A stretch of DNA of 64,000 nt, taken from assembly GCF_003324165.1 (NCBI RefSeq), contig NW_025407830.1, forward strand, positions 558,001 through 622,000, in the 5' to 3' direction. Positions 52,916-62,615 of the stretch are shown one piece after another. Below the pieces are notes generated by a model. That model did no database searches and was not told the DNA's origin. It saw only the letters and a list, made by a program, of their open reading frames with translations. How positions within the stretch are numbered: the first letter of the stretch is position 1; each line of letters opens with the position of its first letter. Position numbers and translations under genes: made by a program. The stretch comes from Naegleria lovaniensis. Taxonomy: Eukaryota > Heterolobosea > Eutetramitea > Acrasida > Naegleriidae.

Positions 52916-54274
52916 ATGATTGGAAATTCAACTCTCTCCAATTCAGGTGAGGAACAACAACAACAACAACACCAGAAAAAGCTTCCAAGAATTGCCTCCA
53001 TTCCAGACGATGATATTTTCCTCTCCGATGTGTATATGGTTCTGTTCAAGAATGGCCTTTATTCAAATGCAACAGTCATGATCAATAATATAACATATAG
53101 GGTTCATAAGGAAATTGTTTCACACACAAGTGGACTTTTTGCGTCCTACTTTTATTCAGGGTTTGATATTCAGAGTCATCATAATATTGAAGTGAAAGAT
53201 TTGGATGACAAGATTGCTTCTCCTGAAATTATTGATACCGTTTTTAAGATCTTGTACAATAGTTATGCATCGATCAAGAATTCTTCATCTGATCATCAAC
53301 ACCTTGACGCGAATAGTAGTGATACACATAACAATGAAAATAGCACCACGACGGACAACTCTTCTTCTTGTAATGATAGTGACAGTACGGTCAACAGCTC
53401 TAGCCAGTCCAAAGGCTCTTCGTCAAATACTACTTTTAAATTGGTAGATCCGATCACTCGTGAGAACCTTTTGGAACGATTGAATATCCATTACATTTTG
53501 AGGTTCTTTTGCTTTAACTTTATTGATGAGTATGACATTCCATTGAATGTTTTTAAGGAGAATTTTAATGTACTCTTTGAAAGAATTAGTGGGATCTATG
53601 ATACCATTTACAAACATCGAAAAGGAGACTGGAAAAGTAATATACCCACTCGGGACACGACAGAATCAGTGGAATTATTAAATCAATTCTTGACGATATT
53701 CCGAGGTAAAACTAAGGACAAATTACTACAATGGGACACCAAAGTTATTCTCTACAATGGTTTGAGATATAACATTCAGGATAATGAATTTTGGCTTACC
53801 TATTTATATGTGAATGTGACCGCACCATTTTTTGGATTGAATGCCTTTATTTATCCAAGTGAAGCAAAACATCATCAACATTATCATTATCCCATACGTT
53901 TACCACTCATACGTAAAGTGAAGAAAATACCAAACTTGAACTTAAATTGCTTGAGGAATCTGTTGGTCATTGATGAACATTTGCTCTTCCTGGCCATGCT
54001 GATCGACTTTGAGGGAGAAGTACTCAAACATTATAATGAGATATTCGAATGTCCATTATCGAGTAATACTCACACGCTACAAGATTCATTGAGTAAGATG
54101 GGTGATTTGAGTCATGAAGAGAAACTTAAGGCTGCAGAGACAAGTTTTGTGACGCAGTGTCAACTCATGTTTCCTCATCAAATATCTCATTACATTCTCT
54201 CCCTCTTCTTCACTTCGAATGCTCTTTATCAGTCGAAATTATTTGCTCCTCAACCCAATGCCTCCACACCCTAA
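52916..54274 (+). CDS. BTB/POZ-domain protein
   Basis: Single exon of 452 residues. After a Gln-rich start (SGEEQQQQQHQKK), residues about 38-120 form a BTB fold: SDVYMVLF, ATVMINNITYRVHKEIVS, SGLFASYFYSGF, and a terminal helix IIDTVFKILYNSYASI. A Ser/Thr/Asn-rich insert of about 60 residues interrupts the domain before its last part. The C-terminal 270 residues are folded but unrecognised; a BACK-like helical region is plausible around LNIHYILRFFCFNFIDEYDI. BTB proteins dimerise and often bring substrates to Cullin-3 ubiquitin ligases, but the partner here is unknown. Confidence 0.75.
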   Translation: MIGNSTLSNSGEEQQQQQHQKKLPRIASIPDDDIFLSDVYMVLFKNGLYSNATVMINNITYRVHKEIVSHTSGLFASYFYSGFDIQSHHNIEVKDLDDKIASPEIIDTVFKILYNSYASIKNSSSDHQHLDANSSDTHNNENSTTTDNSSSCNDSDSTVNSSSQSKGSSSNTTFKLVDPITRENLLERLNIHYILRFFCFNFIDEYDIPLNVFKENFNVLFERISGIYDTIYKHRKGDWKSNIPTRDTTESVELLNQFLTIFRGKTKDKLLQWDTKVILYNGLRYNIQDNEFWLTYLYVNVTAPFFGLNAFIYPSEAKHHQHYHYPIRLPLIRKVKKIPNLNLNCLRNLLVIDEHLLFLAMLIDFEGEVLKHYNEIFECPLSSNTHTLQDSLSKMGDLSHEEKLKAAETSFVTQCQLMFPHQISHYILSLFFTSNALYQSKLFAPQPNASTP

Positions 54275-54510
54275 GTGTTAGTCATCATTGGGATGTAGTT
54301 GGTTCTATCAATAAATGATGTTCACCTTTCCATCAATACTTTGCAGTAAACTTAACATTCTTTAATTAACATACCATGTCAGCGAATCAGGAGCTGGTTC
54401 CTTTGGGATGACCGCTGAATGCCTTCTCTATTAATGACGATGTTCAGGTTACCGTAACACAACTTTCAAACAATTTATTTACAACGGTCCTTACTGATTT
54501 GTTGGTCAAT

Positions 54511-55680
54511 CTACAAATTGGTGTAAGAATATTTCTTTCTTCTTTTCACACAACAAAAAGCAATCCATCCAATCAAAGCAACAATCACTACAAGTAGAAT
54601 TGCACCACCGACAACAGGAACTGCAATCATCCACCACTCAACATTTGGTCCTGAATAAGCAACAATGGCAATAATGACATTGTTGGGCAATGTCGAACTG
54701 TCACAAGTCAATTGGTTGTTTTGCACTGTTGCTGTGGTTACTTTTCTAAACGATGAAGAGGAAGCAGATACAACACAAGTAATCGAGTTCAAATTAACCT
54801 GAACATCTTTTCCATGTACATCCTTCATTTGTCCATCCATTAAATCATACACCAATGAACTCGAATCAGTATTCAAAGATGAAAAATTACTATTCTTGGT
54901 CAAGTAAAAACCATCTAACACAATATATGAACCACCATCTACGACAAGAGTATTTCCTTCAAAATTCTTATATTTGCTGAGTTGGAATCTTGGAGAATCC
55001 CATGTGAGTGTTGGTACTTGATTTGGAAATGTCAATGTTAAATTTCTATCAGTAGAATCTTTTTCCAATTCAAAAACAAAACCAGAAGGATATGAAACAA
55101 CAATCTCCGTATCAAATTCTACTGTTCGTGGACCAATGAGTTCATTATAAAAAATTCCTAATGAGAACAATTGTCCTGAAGACTCTTCAATGCTTTTCAA
55201 AGAAAAGTCACTAAATTCATAAAGTGTTGGCAAATGATAAATGTTCGCAGATCTGACATCCTTTGAAAGAAAAGATTGCAACTTCATGGTATCGACATTC
55301 AAGATTCCTTGAGGCATGTAAAATTCCATGGTCAACTTGTTACTTGAAGAATTATTTGGAGCTTGTAACAAGTAGAAGGTGTAAAAACCGAACGTACTTT
55401 CATCAGAAACGGTGGATTGAGTAATTTTGAAAGTTGTGGAATCTTGTTCGTGGCCTAGGGTGAAATAAACATTCATGGATGTGTCTTTGAAAGAAGCATA
55501 TTTGAAAATGGTGGTCGATTGATTGGAATAATGAATGGTGTAACTTTCTCCAAAGGTTGCAGGAATTACGACAGGTATGGGGATGGTTTGTTGGTGAGCT
55601 TGACAATTGTTTAACAACAAGCAAGAATAAATGATCAGCAATGAGAGCTTGATCATATGGGTTGTGACACGAAGAGACAT
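54511..55680 (-). CDS. Type I membrane glycoprotein with C-terminal Tyr sorting motif (LAMP-like topology)
   Basis: Single exon of 389 residues. The first 29 residues are a signal peptide (hydrophobic LSLLIIYSCLLL, ending near CQAHQ). The lumenal or extracellular part of about 320 residues is beta-rich with many N-x-S/T sites (YSNQSTT, NNSSS, RNLTL, SNFSS) and no domain I recognise. One membrane helix (WMIAVPVVGGAILLVVIVAL) is followed by a 16-residue basic tail, CCVKRRKKYSYTNL. The last four residues, YTNL, fit YxxPhi, the signal used by LAMP-type lysosomal membrane proteins; the paired Cys may be palmitoylated. The order signal peptide, glycosylated domain, one helix, short tail with terminal Tyr motif is LAMP-like in topology only; sequence homology to LAMP is not claimed. 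Confidence 0.75.
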   Translation of the reverse strand: MSLRVTTHMIKLSLLIIYSCLLLNNCQAHQQTIPIPVVIPATFGESYTIHYSNQSTTIFKYASFKDTSMNVYFTLGHEQDSTTFKITQSTVSDESTFGFYTFYLLQAPNNSSSNKLTMEFYMPQGILNVDTMKLQSFLSKDVRSANIYHLPTLYEFSDFSLKSIEESSGQLFSLGIFYNELIGPRTVEFDTEIVVSYPSGFVFELEKDSTDRNLTLTFPNQVPTLTWDSPRFQLSKYKNFEGNTLVVDGGSYIVLDGFYLTKNSNFSSLNTDSSSLVYDLMDGQMKDVHGKDVQVNLNSITCVVSASSSSFRKVTTATVQNNQLTCDSSTLPNNVIIAIVAYSGPNVEWWMIAVPVVGGAILLVVIVALIGWIAFCCVKRRKKYSYTNL

Positions 55681-55881
55681 TTTTTTTAGTTCTAAATGAA
55701 CTAATGAAAAGATTTAAAGAACTTTAAAAAATCTTTTAAAAAAGTCCCATCTTGCGTTGCATCGTTTCCAATTCTGGAATTTCTAATGAGCCCGAGCACC
55801 CTGGAACTTCTGATGAGTGAACTTAATTAAAAAAGATGAGGGACGAATCGGCGTGTTATCATGATATGAACATTAATGAAT

Positions 55882-57120
55882 TTACATGTATTTAATGTCT
55901 TTTTTCACAGCATTAATAATGTCCAAAATCAATGCTGCAGTTTGTTTTGCATCAAGAGTAGAATTGTCAATAACGAACACAGGTATCTTGGTTGCTACAA
56001 TTTCCATGAATGAATCATAGTGCTCCTCTATGAGCTTCAAATATGACTTTTCAATTCCTCCTTCAAATTCTCTTTTTCTAGCCTTAATTCTTTCGTGACA
56101 AATGTCAATGTTATTCTTTGGCTTGAGATAGAATGCCATGTGACCAGTGACACCTCTCTTTAAGGCGTCGTAATTTTCACACAAATCCAAATAATCTTCC
56201 TCGGCAATCATTCCCTTGTTATACTCCATAACAGTAAATACACCACTCGAGGAAAGAATTCCTTCAAAGAAAATGTTGAAAGTGTCAGAACAAGTGATTG
56301 GTGGAGTAGTGACATTTTCATCTAATTCATATCTATTTACATCAAAGGAGTCACTCATTTGTGACATTATCTTGGAGTTTGGATGTAATTTCACTAAATT
56401 ATTGAACTTCTTCATGATGGCTTCGAGCTGTTCTTTTTCAAATAGGTCATTGACAGTCGTGAATGATGATTCTCGTGATTTCAATGATGACGTTGATGTC
56501 AATGGCTGAAAGTTATACTTAAAGTAATGTTTGAAATAGGTATTTGCAATTTGTTTTTGTAATTCATAGTTGAGCTTGATGTCCTTTTTATGAATTCCAA
56601 CTTCATAATACTTGCTGAGGAGTGTCCACTCATCAGTTCGTTGTTGTTCGGAAACACAATTTTCATTAAATAATTGTAACTCTCGTGATGTGCTGCTCTT
56701 TCCAGACCCGATATTTCCTTCAACGAAGCAGACCAATCGTTTATGATGGGGCATCAAACTAGAATGATCATGATGGTCCATGTCTTGAGAAGCAATGTTG
56801 TTATTTACAATTGATGATGACATTTTCCGAGTAGGATGAAATGATGTACAATAATCACGATGGAATGAAGCTTTTGATGATGATAGGATTCCGATATTCT
56901 TGTTGTTATTATTATTCGTGATGATGATTCTTGAATTAAGCCTTTTAGTTGTAATATTTGTTTGAATTGAAGAAGTTTCCCAAAGATAGTTTGAAGTGCT
57001 AGTTAGCGTTGAGAACCAACAAGTCAATGGAGTTGTTGTTTCTTTTTTTCTTCTTATTATTGCTCGAACACCGTCATGACATGAACAAGCTCTACGCAGC
57101 AGAGAAGCTTGGTTCATCAT
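55882..57120 (-). CDS. Deoxyribonucleoside kinase family (dNK/TK2/dGK-like)
   Basis: Single exon; the first ATG of the frame is at 57120, giving 412 residues. The N-terminal 40 residues are basic and acid-poor (MMNQASLLRRACSCHDGVRA), fitting a mitochondrial presequence; another Met (MSSSIVNNN) at about residue 99 could start a cytosolic form. The kinase core begins at about 130: VCFVEGNIGSGKSST (P-loop), a Trp after a QRTDEW segment for base binding, and the lid region ERIKARKREFEGGIEKSYLK with Arg residues that contact phosphates. It should phosphorylate deoxynucleosides for salvage of DNA precursors. The family's (D/E)RS motif after the second core strand reads FEGILSSSGVF, so the usual Arg is missing. 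Length beyond 260 residues is due to the long N-terminus and an insert. Confidence 0.82.
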   Translation of the reverse strand: MMNQASLLRRACSCHDGVRAIIRRKKETTTPLTCWFSTLTSTSNYLWETSSIQTNITTKRLNSRIIITNNNNNKNIGILSSSKASFHRDYCTSFHPTRKMSSSIVNNNIASQDMDHHDHSSLMPHHKRLVCFVEGNIGSGKSSTSRELQLFNENCVSEQQRTDEWTLLSKYYEVGIHKKDIKLNYELQKQIANTYFKHYFKYNFQPLTSTSSLKSRESSFTTVNDLFEKEQLEAIMKKFNNLVKLHPNSKIMSQMSDSFDVNRYELDENVTTPPITCSDTFNIFFEGILSSSGVFTVMEYNKGMIAEEDYLDLCENYDALKRGVTGHMAFYLKPKNNIDICHERIKARKREFEGGIEKSYLKLIEEHYDSFMEIVATKIPVFVIDNSTLDAKQTAALILDIINAVKKDIKYM

Positions 57121-57727
57121 TTTTTGCAACCAGTTCGAACAAATGTTGGAAGGATTGTCTGAAACCGCTGCGACTAGCCGTTACAAAAAAATTTTGGAGC
57201 CCAACCATCATTGTAAAGCCTCGGGCCGCATGAATAAAAAATGGCAATTTGTTTGGAAGCACTTGATCCAAGCAAGGATCTTCATCAAGGTTGTGATATT
57301 TGGTCGTGGAACTCATAAAAACCAAATGCAAGTTGTTTGCCTCACCTTGATGAAAATTTCTGAATATTCGTAAATATTCTCCTTCCTATTTTTCTATCCG
57401 AAGTGTAGGGATACGAAGAGAATCGTTTCACGCCCACGGAAATGGTTGTTCATTTTGAAGCAACAAGAAAATATTTGTTTGCCTTCTCCAAAAACCAGAA
57501 GCGAGAATCTTCTCTCTGTATGTATGTCTTTTCTTTCGCACTTAGAAGTATTTGTCGTGAAAAGAGAGCCAAAAAGATTAAAAAGGAAGTGGCAACCGCA
57601 ATTGAATACCTGAAGAGTACCATTGAGATCTCCACATGAATGATCTTGTATCTCGGTGGTGAATTCAATAGCTTTGATAACTGACTTTCACTTCTGCAAC
57701 CATACACGCACTTTAAAAAAACAAGTC
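57121..57727. other. Divergent intergenic region, nothing firm
   Basis: Upstream of the nucleoside-kinase gene (minus) and the 7TM gene (plus). A 65-codon ATG frame at 57442-57639 and a 79-codon minus frame at 57092-57331 are open but have no domain, and the latter overlaps the kinase start in another frame. Not called. Confidence 0.4.
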
Positions 57728-59538
57728 ATGATGCTTTCCCTGACGACTTCGACCACAGAATCTCGACTTTTTTCCATTGTTGCAACATTGGGCAAAAACT
57801 ACGACACAACAACAACAACGACTCGTGACAGCCATCACTACTACTACCAACCACAAGGTGGCCTCATGGATGACTTTCTTTACCCTGTTCTACACCAGTC
57901 TCAATCCCAAGGAGGTAGCAACTTTACCTTTGACTTGTATTCGAGTTTGGTGGCTGGTTTTGATGGACCTTTCATTCTCATCTTTCTATTGACCTTCTTT
58001 GTGGCATTGGGTAGTTACGTGTTTCAATTCAAACATTTAAAGAGAAATCATCATGTACTGTTTTGGATGATGTTTGCTCTCTCACTGTTTGCTTCCTTTC
58101 AGAATTTGACTCGTCTTGCTAGTGAGTTGGCGTTTCTGTTCCCAACGTCAGATGGTGCTTTTCATTTGAATAATGTGATTAAGGGGATTGATCGATCCAT
58201 GTCAGCTGTGTTGTTATATACTCAAATTTTAATTCTAGGATTTATTGCTTATATATTGTAAGTAGTGGTCTTTGTGTGTGATGATGATGATGATTCTCAC
58301 GAATGTGTGTGTATTCTATGGATTGAACGACATGAATCTCGCACCAAACAACATTGTTACTTGTATATATTTCGCACCAAACAACATTGTTTATTTTCCA
58401 AACATTGTTTTGGACGTTTCACGGGTCAATTATTATCAAAAATAGTATGAAAACTACACGGGCAACTGGTGACATTTCAGAGAGAACTTACAAGATATCA
58501 GTGGTCTCCCTCATCGTTACCTTGATTTTGTTCTTTATCTTGTTCATGTTAGGACATGTCATGGTCATTGTCATTCTTCATGCAATGAGAGGATCCAAAA
58601 CCATCACTGGTCTTCAAACCTCTCAATTAACGAATGCAATCTTTACTTCACCAATGATTTTTATGAGTTTGGGTTTGGCCACAACAGCCGTTTTCTTAAA
58701 TGTAAGTTGTTGATTGAGAATGTGTGACTGATCAAGACATTTCATTGAAATACAACCATATACAAATCATGTAAATGTTCAACAAGAATAGGCTTTTGGA
58801 TTTCGTTTGTACATTTCCCTAAGACAAAGAAAGAAGAAAATTAAGGAAATGCTTAAAAATACCATGAATTTAACTCTTGAAATGAATTCTCCAAGATCCA
58901 ATGATGGAGACAAGGATTCAACCAACATTAGCAACACTTTCTCGACAACGAATAATAATAATGAAGCAACCAACACAACGATTCATACAACAACCGTCAC
59001 GACAGATCTCTCTAACCAGACGCCTGGCACGCCTTCGACATCAGCATCTCCCACGGTTGGCTTTATTATTCCCAAGTCCAATTCCAAACATGTCATACAA
59101 AATGAGGTTATGGATCAGAAAAACAAGAAGAATTTATCCAGTAAGACCAAAGATTTTAGTGAAACGTATCATCTCAAGAAACATGCGCTTCGAAAAACAC
59201 TTGGATTACAGATTGGTCTGAGTATTGCTTTTTTCATTCAATTGATTGGTTTGGGATTTTTACCAGGAGCTCTTGGATGGCAATTCTCACTCCTGTTTTA
59301 TCACAACTTTTCAAATTTTGCTCAATTATCCTTTGTGATCATTTTGTTGATTATTTTCAATCCATTGAAGGAGGTTCAGAGATTGTTTGAAAAAGCTCCT
59401 AATTTTCTCAACAATGACAGTGGCATCAACAAGAATAACAACTCCATGATGATGAAAGATAAAGAAAATACGCCCATAGAGAGCGGTGATGCTGCGAATG
59501 GCAAAACACAAAATGTTGACCTTTCTGTCAATGTCTAA
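57728..59538 (+). CDS. Seven-transmembrane protein, candidate receptor (510 aa, three exons)
   Basis: Exons 57728-58257, 58446-58701 and 58792-59538 join in phase (introns 188 and 90 bp, GTAAGT donors). The protein has an extracellular-type N-terminus with low-complexity Thr and a glycosylation site (NFTF), then seven hydrophobic helices: FILIFLLTFFVALGSYVF, VLFWMMFALSLFA, VLLYTQILILGFIAYI, VSLIVTLILFFILFMLGHV, IFTSPMIFMSLGLATTAVF, LQIGLSIAFFIQLIGLGF and LSFVIILLIIFNPL. A long polar loop of about 110 residues lies between helices 5 and 6, as in many G-protein-coupled receptors, and the tail is Asn/Lys-rich. No signature of a named GPCR class is visible, so the receptor role is inferred from topology and the nearby G-alpha gene; a TOM1-type plant 7TM relation is an alternative. 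Confidence 0.72.
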
Positions 59539-59865
59539 TGAACGAAGGTGCATTGTTGTGAAATGCGTGTATTTTTACAGGAGAGTGTATGTGGTGTGAA
59601 AACTACACGTTTTTAATAACCACAGATCTCTCTCTAAAACTAATAACTCACTGTAGTGATGTACATCCTAAAGAATCATTTCAATAAACCTTTTCAAATA
59701 AAAGAGAGGATTAATAAATCTTGGGGTTCACAAGGCAGAGGCCAAGAGGCTTATGGGTTGTTAATACGCCTCATAAGAATTCGCTCCAGCAACAACTTCA
59801 TACAAGCAATCATTTAAACGGATGTTTGAGCGAGGTTATGGACCTTGAGTGCACCCGATAAATAC
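59539..59865. other. Gap between convergent 7TM genes
   Basis: Holds the 3' ends of both genes. I searched the minus strand for helices 4 to 7 of the shortened paralogue and found no open hydrophobic exon, only AT-rich sequence. Confidence 0.55.
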
Positions 59866-60615
59866 TTACAAAATATTCTGAATAAACGACATGAGCACAA
59901 ATAGATTAGGTAATTGAAAGAGCTTCAAAAAGATGAGTAAATCAGAGATGGACGCAATTCTCGAACTCATATCCCAACTCTCCGAGAAGCCTCCTTTTGA
60001 TGCACCTTTCTGATATATTGAGCCATTGCCTGTTGCTGATTGATTCAAAAGAGTACAAATCATGGCACTGTTATGAATCAGTTCAAAACCAACTCCAATG
60101 ATTTGAAGAAACAAATAGAAGGCTACCAATGCATAGAGAATGAGTTGATTTTTCTGTGCTGTACTCGATTTGCTTACTCGCCATTCCCGAATTGAGAATA
60201 GCACAATAAACAGCACTACAATGAAATAGGCTATTATAAACAAGGAAGAATTCACCGTAGCCTGAACATGATGATCCAGCTCGTTTCCGTTCATGGGTGT
60301 ATTCATGGTTGAATTTAAATTAGTTCCATTATGAAAGGGTGGAGGATTGGTTTGATTCAAGAGTGGAGGTTCTTTGGAAGGGGTCATGGCTGGTGGTCCT
60401 CCACCTGGCAAGGGTGGTTTTGAAAACGCAGAAACTATTGTTATTGATGGAAGAACGTGATCAGTGAGGAAGGGAATTATTGGATAAGAGCTTGAAGAAC
60501 AACGTTGTTGAAAAGGACAAGGATTATGATGGTTGTTTTTGAATGAGCGATACCATGTACGGAAAGAACAACAAATGATAGAGTAGTGAACATGCTGCCT
60601 TGAGCGAGATAGCAT
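59866..60615 (-). CDS. Shortened paralogue of the 7TM protein, three membrane helices (249 aa)
   Basis: The first in-frame ATG is at 60615. After a Cys/His-rich start and a Pro/Asn-rich extracellular-type part with glycosylation sites (NGTNLNST), three helices follow: SLFIIAYFIVVLFIVLFSI, LILYALVAFYLFLQIIGVGF and LLIFLKLFQLPNLFVLMSFI. The frame stops in AATATTTTGTAAGT: an in-frame TAA lies inside a perfect GTAAGT donor, at the same place (end of helix 3) and in the same phase 2 as the first intron of the 7TM gene facing it. So it looks like the first exon of a paralogous 7TM gene whose remaining exons are not found downstream. It is either a truncated, read-through 3TM protein or a decaying copy. 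The N-terminus could have another upstream exon. Confidence 0.55.
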   Translation of the reverse strand: MLSRSRQHVHYSIICCSFRTWYRSFKNNHHNPCPFQQRCSSSSYPIIPFLTDHVLPSITIVSAFSKPPLPGGGPPAMTPSKEPPLLNQTNPPPFHNGTNLNSTMNTPMNGNELDHHVQATVNSSLFIIAYFIVVLFIVLFSIREWRVSKSSTAQKNQLILYALVAFYLFLQIIGVGFELIHNSAMICTLLNQSATGNGSIYQKGASKGGFSESWDMSSRIASISDLLIFLKLFQLPNLFVLMSFIQNIL

Positions 60616-60958
60616 CAAAGGATTCAATTTTAGTATCCATGTGATGAGGTTTCTCTCTCTTGTCAACTGATTTCAAACACATACGAGTCGGCGGGTAACA
60701 TGAAATCGAATTGATGGCTTTTTTAGTGCAAAATGAACCATCCACGAATAGGATACAAGTGTAGTAAGGTAGTAGGTATGTGTTCATGTGTTTGAGGAAA
60801 GGTTCATTTAAATGTCGTAATTGTACAAAAATTAAATTCGTGCAGCAGATCATCATCAAATGGAAATTAGCAAAGGGGGTACGTATGGATGTTTAAATAT
60901 ATATAAATATGAAACTCATAAAAAAGAATCTAATAATACTCTCTTCAAGTAAAATAAA

Positions 60959-62167
60959 TTATTTGGAAGAAAGACTCTCTTTCAGAATAATAGTCTTCAA
61001 ATTCTCTAGTACCTTCTTAATATTATTGGTATCTACCGCACAAGTGACTTCAACAAAAACTTCAGCATCCTTATTTTCCCTCAATTGCTTGAACTTGTCT
61101 GCAATGAACGGAATGGCATCTGGTGCAGAATGTTTTTTACCTTGATAATCCTTAAAACATTGTTCAGAAATGTCCACCTTCTTGATCAGATCATTAAATA
61201 GATCGACCTTGTTCAAAAACAACATGACAGGCTTATCATAGAAAACACTACAATTCACCAATTCTTCAAACAACAACATGCTTTCTCGAATTCTAATAGT
61301 TGTAGGATCTTCCTCCAATACTTGATTATATTCCACGAGAGAAACCACAAAAATCAAAGCTGTCACATTATCAAAGACATGAATCCATTTCTTTCTTTGA
61401 TTACGTTGACCACCAACATCGACCAAACGCATGGACAATCCTCCAAATTCAAATTTAGTCTCATGAACTCCGGTAGTTCTCAATCGACAGTGTAATACAT
61501 CCTCCACCGATGGAGTATAGGAAGCAGCACCAATACGTTCGCAATGATTCATGAAATAAGCTAAATTGTCAATGAGAGGATAGGACCATGATGAAGAGGA
61601 TGGTGTGAATGATTGTTGATCGCTATGGTTGTTGTTGTTGTTATGGTTCGATGATGATGATGATTCAGAAGAACCAACACCAACAACATGACCACCTCCG
61701 TGTCGATGATGATACACGTGTTGAACATATGGATGTTGCCATAGAAAACGAAGAGAAGAAAGTTTCGAGGGATCATACGAGAGATGGGCCTGTTGAGAAG
61801 AAGAGGTTTCTTCTTCTTGGTCATCATCTCTTGAATCTTGTTTTGATTTTCTGAGAATATTTTGTGTATGAGTTTTTAGTAATTCTTGTTGTTCTTGATC
61901 CATTACGAAAGGAGTGTTGTTGTTGTGGTTGATGGTAATGACTTGTTGTTGTTGAAGAGAATTTTGTACAATATCCATCAAAGCAGCCATTCCAAGAATT
62001 AAATTGTCTTGAATGGTTTTGGTGAAGGAAGATAATTCTTCTTTGGTGTAACCATTTTGATGTAATATTTTGACTTGTTTGAAAAGAGTTGATTTACCTG
62101 ACTCCGAAATACCTAAGAGAAGAAGATTGATTGTATTGTCGACTGCAACCGAGGAGTGTGATGACAT
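60959..62167 (-). CDS. G-protein alpha subunit with Ser at the Ras-Gly12-equivalent site (402 aa)
   Basis: Single exon. The motifs are P-loop GISESGKST then LFKQVKILHQNGY, switch I CRLRTTGVHE with its Arg, switch II DVGGQRNQRKKW with the catalytic Gln, NKVD for guanine and TCAVDT. The P-loop of normal G-alpha is GAGESGKS; the third residue, equivalent to Ras Gly12, is Ser here, which in small GTPases slows hydrolysis. The helical domain carries an insert of about 70 residues rich in Ser, His and Asn (positions about 61560-61720). The N-terminus is MSSHSSVAV and lacks Gly2 and a nearby Cys, so the usual lipid anchor is missing. The C-terminus ends ILKESLSSK. It has no introns, unlike the G-alpha at 15.2 kb. 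It is 343 bp from the 3TM/7TM paralogue. Confidence 0.9.
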   Translation of the reverse strand: MSSHSSVAVDNTINLLLLGISESGKSTLFKQVKILHQNGYTKEELSSFTKTIQDNLILGMAALMDIVQNSLQQQQVITINHNNNTPFVMDQEQQELLKTHTQNILRKSKQDSRDDDQEEETSSSQQAHLSYDPSKLSSLRFLWQHPYVQHVYHHRHGGGHVVGVGSSESSSSSNHNNNNNHSDQQSFTPSSSSWSYPLIDNLAYFMNHCERIGAASYTPSVEDVLHCRLRTTGVHETKFEFGGLSMRLVDVGGQRNQRKKWIHVFDNVTALIFVVSLVEYNQVLEEDPTTIRIRESMLLFEELVNCSVFYDKPVMLFLNKVDLFNDLIKKVDISEQCFKDYQGKKHSAPDAIPFIADKFKQLRENKDAEVFVEVTCAVDTNNIKKVLENLKTIILKESLSSK

Positions 62168-62615
62168 TTTTTTGGGTTGACTGGATGACTGGTGTCATTT
62201 GGTGATGTGTGTTGTTACTTTTGACATTTAGAGCATTGGACTTCGAGTTTCAAAGTAACAAATAGATGGATCATTACTATACGCTAAATGAAGAAGAATA
62301 CTATTCCCTTCGAAGTCAAAGATGAGTATGTAAAGGGATGATATTATTAACAAGTAAATTTACAATCCAATGGAGTATTAACTGGACCACATGTTCTCTG
62401 TGATTTCTTGTTTATTGTGGACCGCAAAAATCAAAAGATCAATGAATCCTCTGCGTTTTTGGATTACTAAGGCTCTTTCACATTCAGTAATTCCGCCATC
62501 CCTTGAGTTTTTTTATCGTCTAATTGCACGACCCTATTTCGCCTAAACTCTCGCAGTGGGTGTTTTTCCATTTATATTCCGCAAGATGATTCTGTGTACA
62601 TGATGACCTTAAAAA
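62168..62615. promoter_or_regulatory. Divergent intergenic region
   Basis: Upstream of the G-alpha gene (minus) and the DUF202 gene (plus). AT-rich, with no repeats or ORFs of note. Confidence 0.4.

Noticed and set aside
57442-57639. 65-codon basic frame upstream of the 7TM gene
   Set aside because: No domain and it lies in a divergent promoter interval; an antisense frame covers the same bases.
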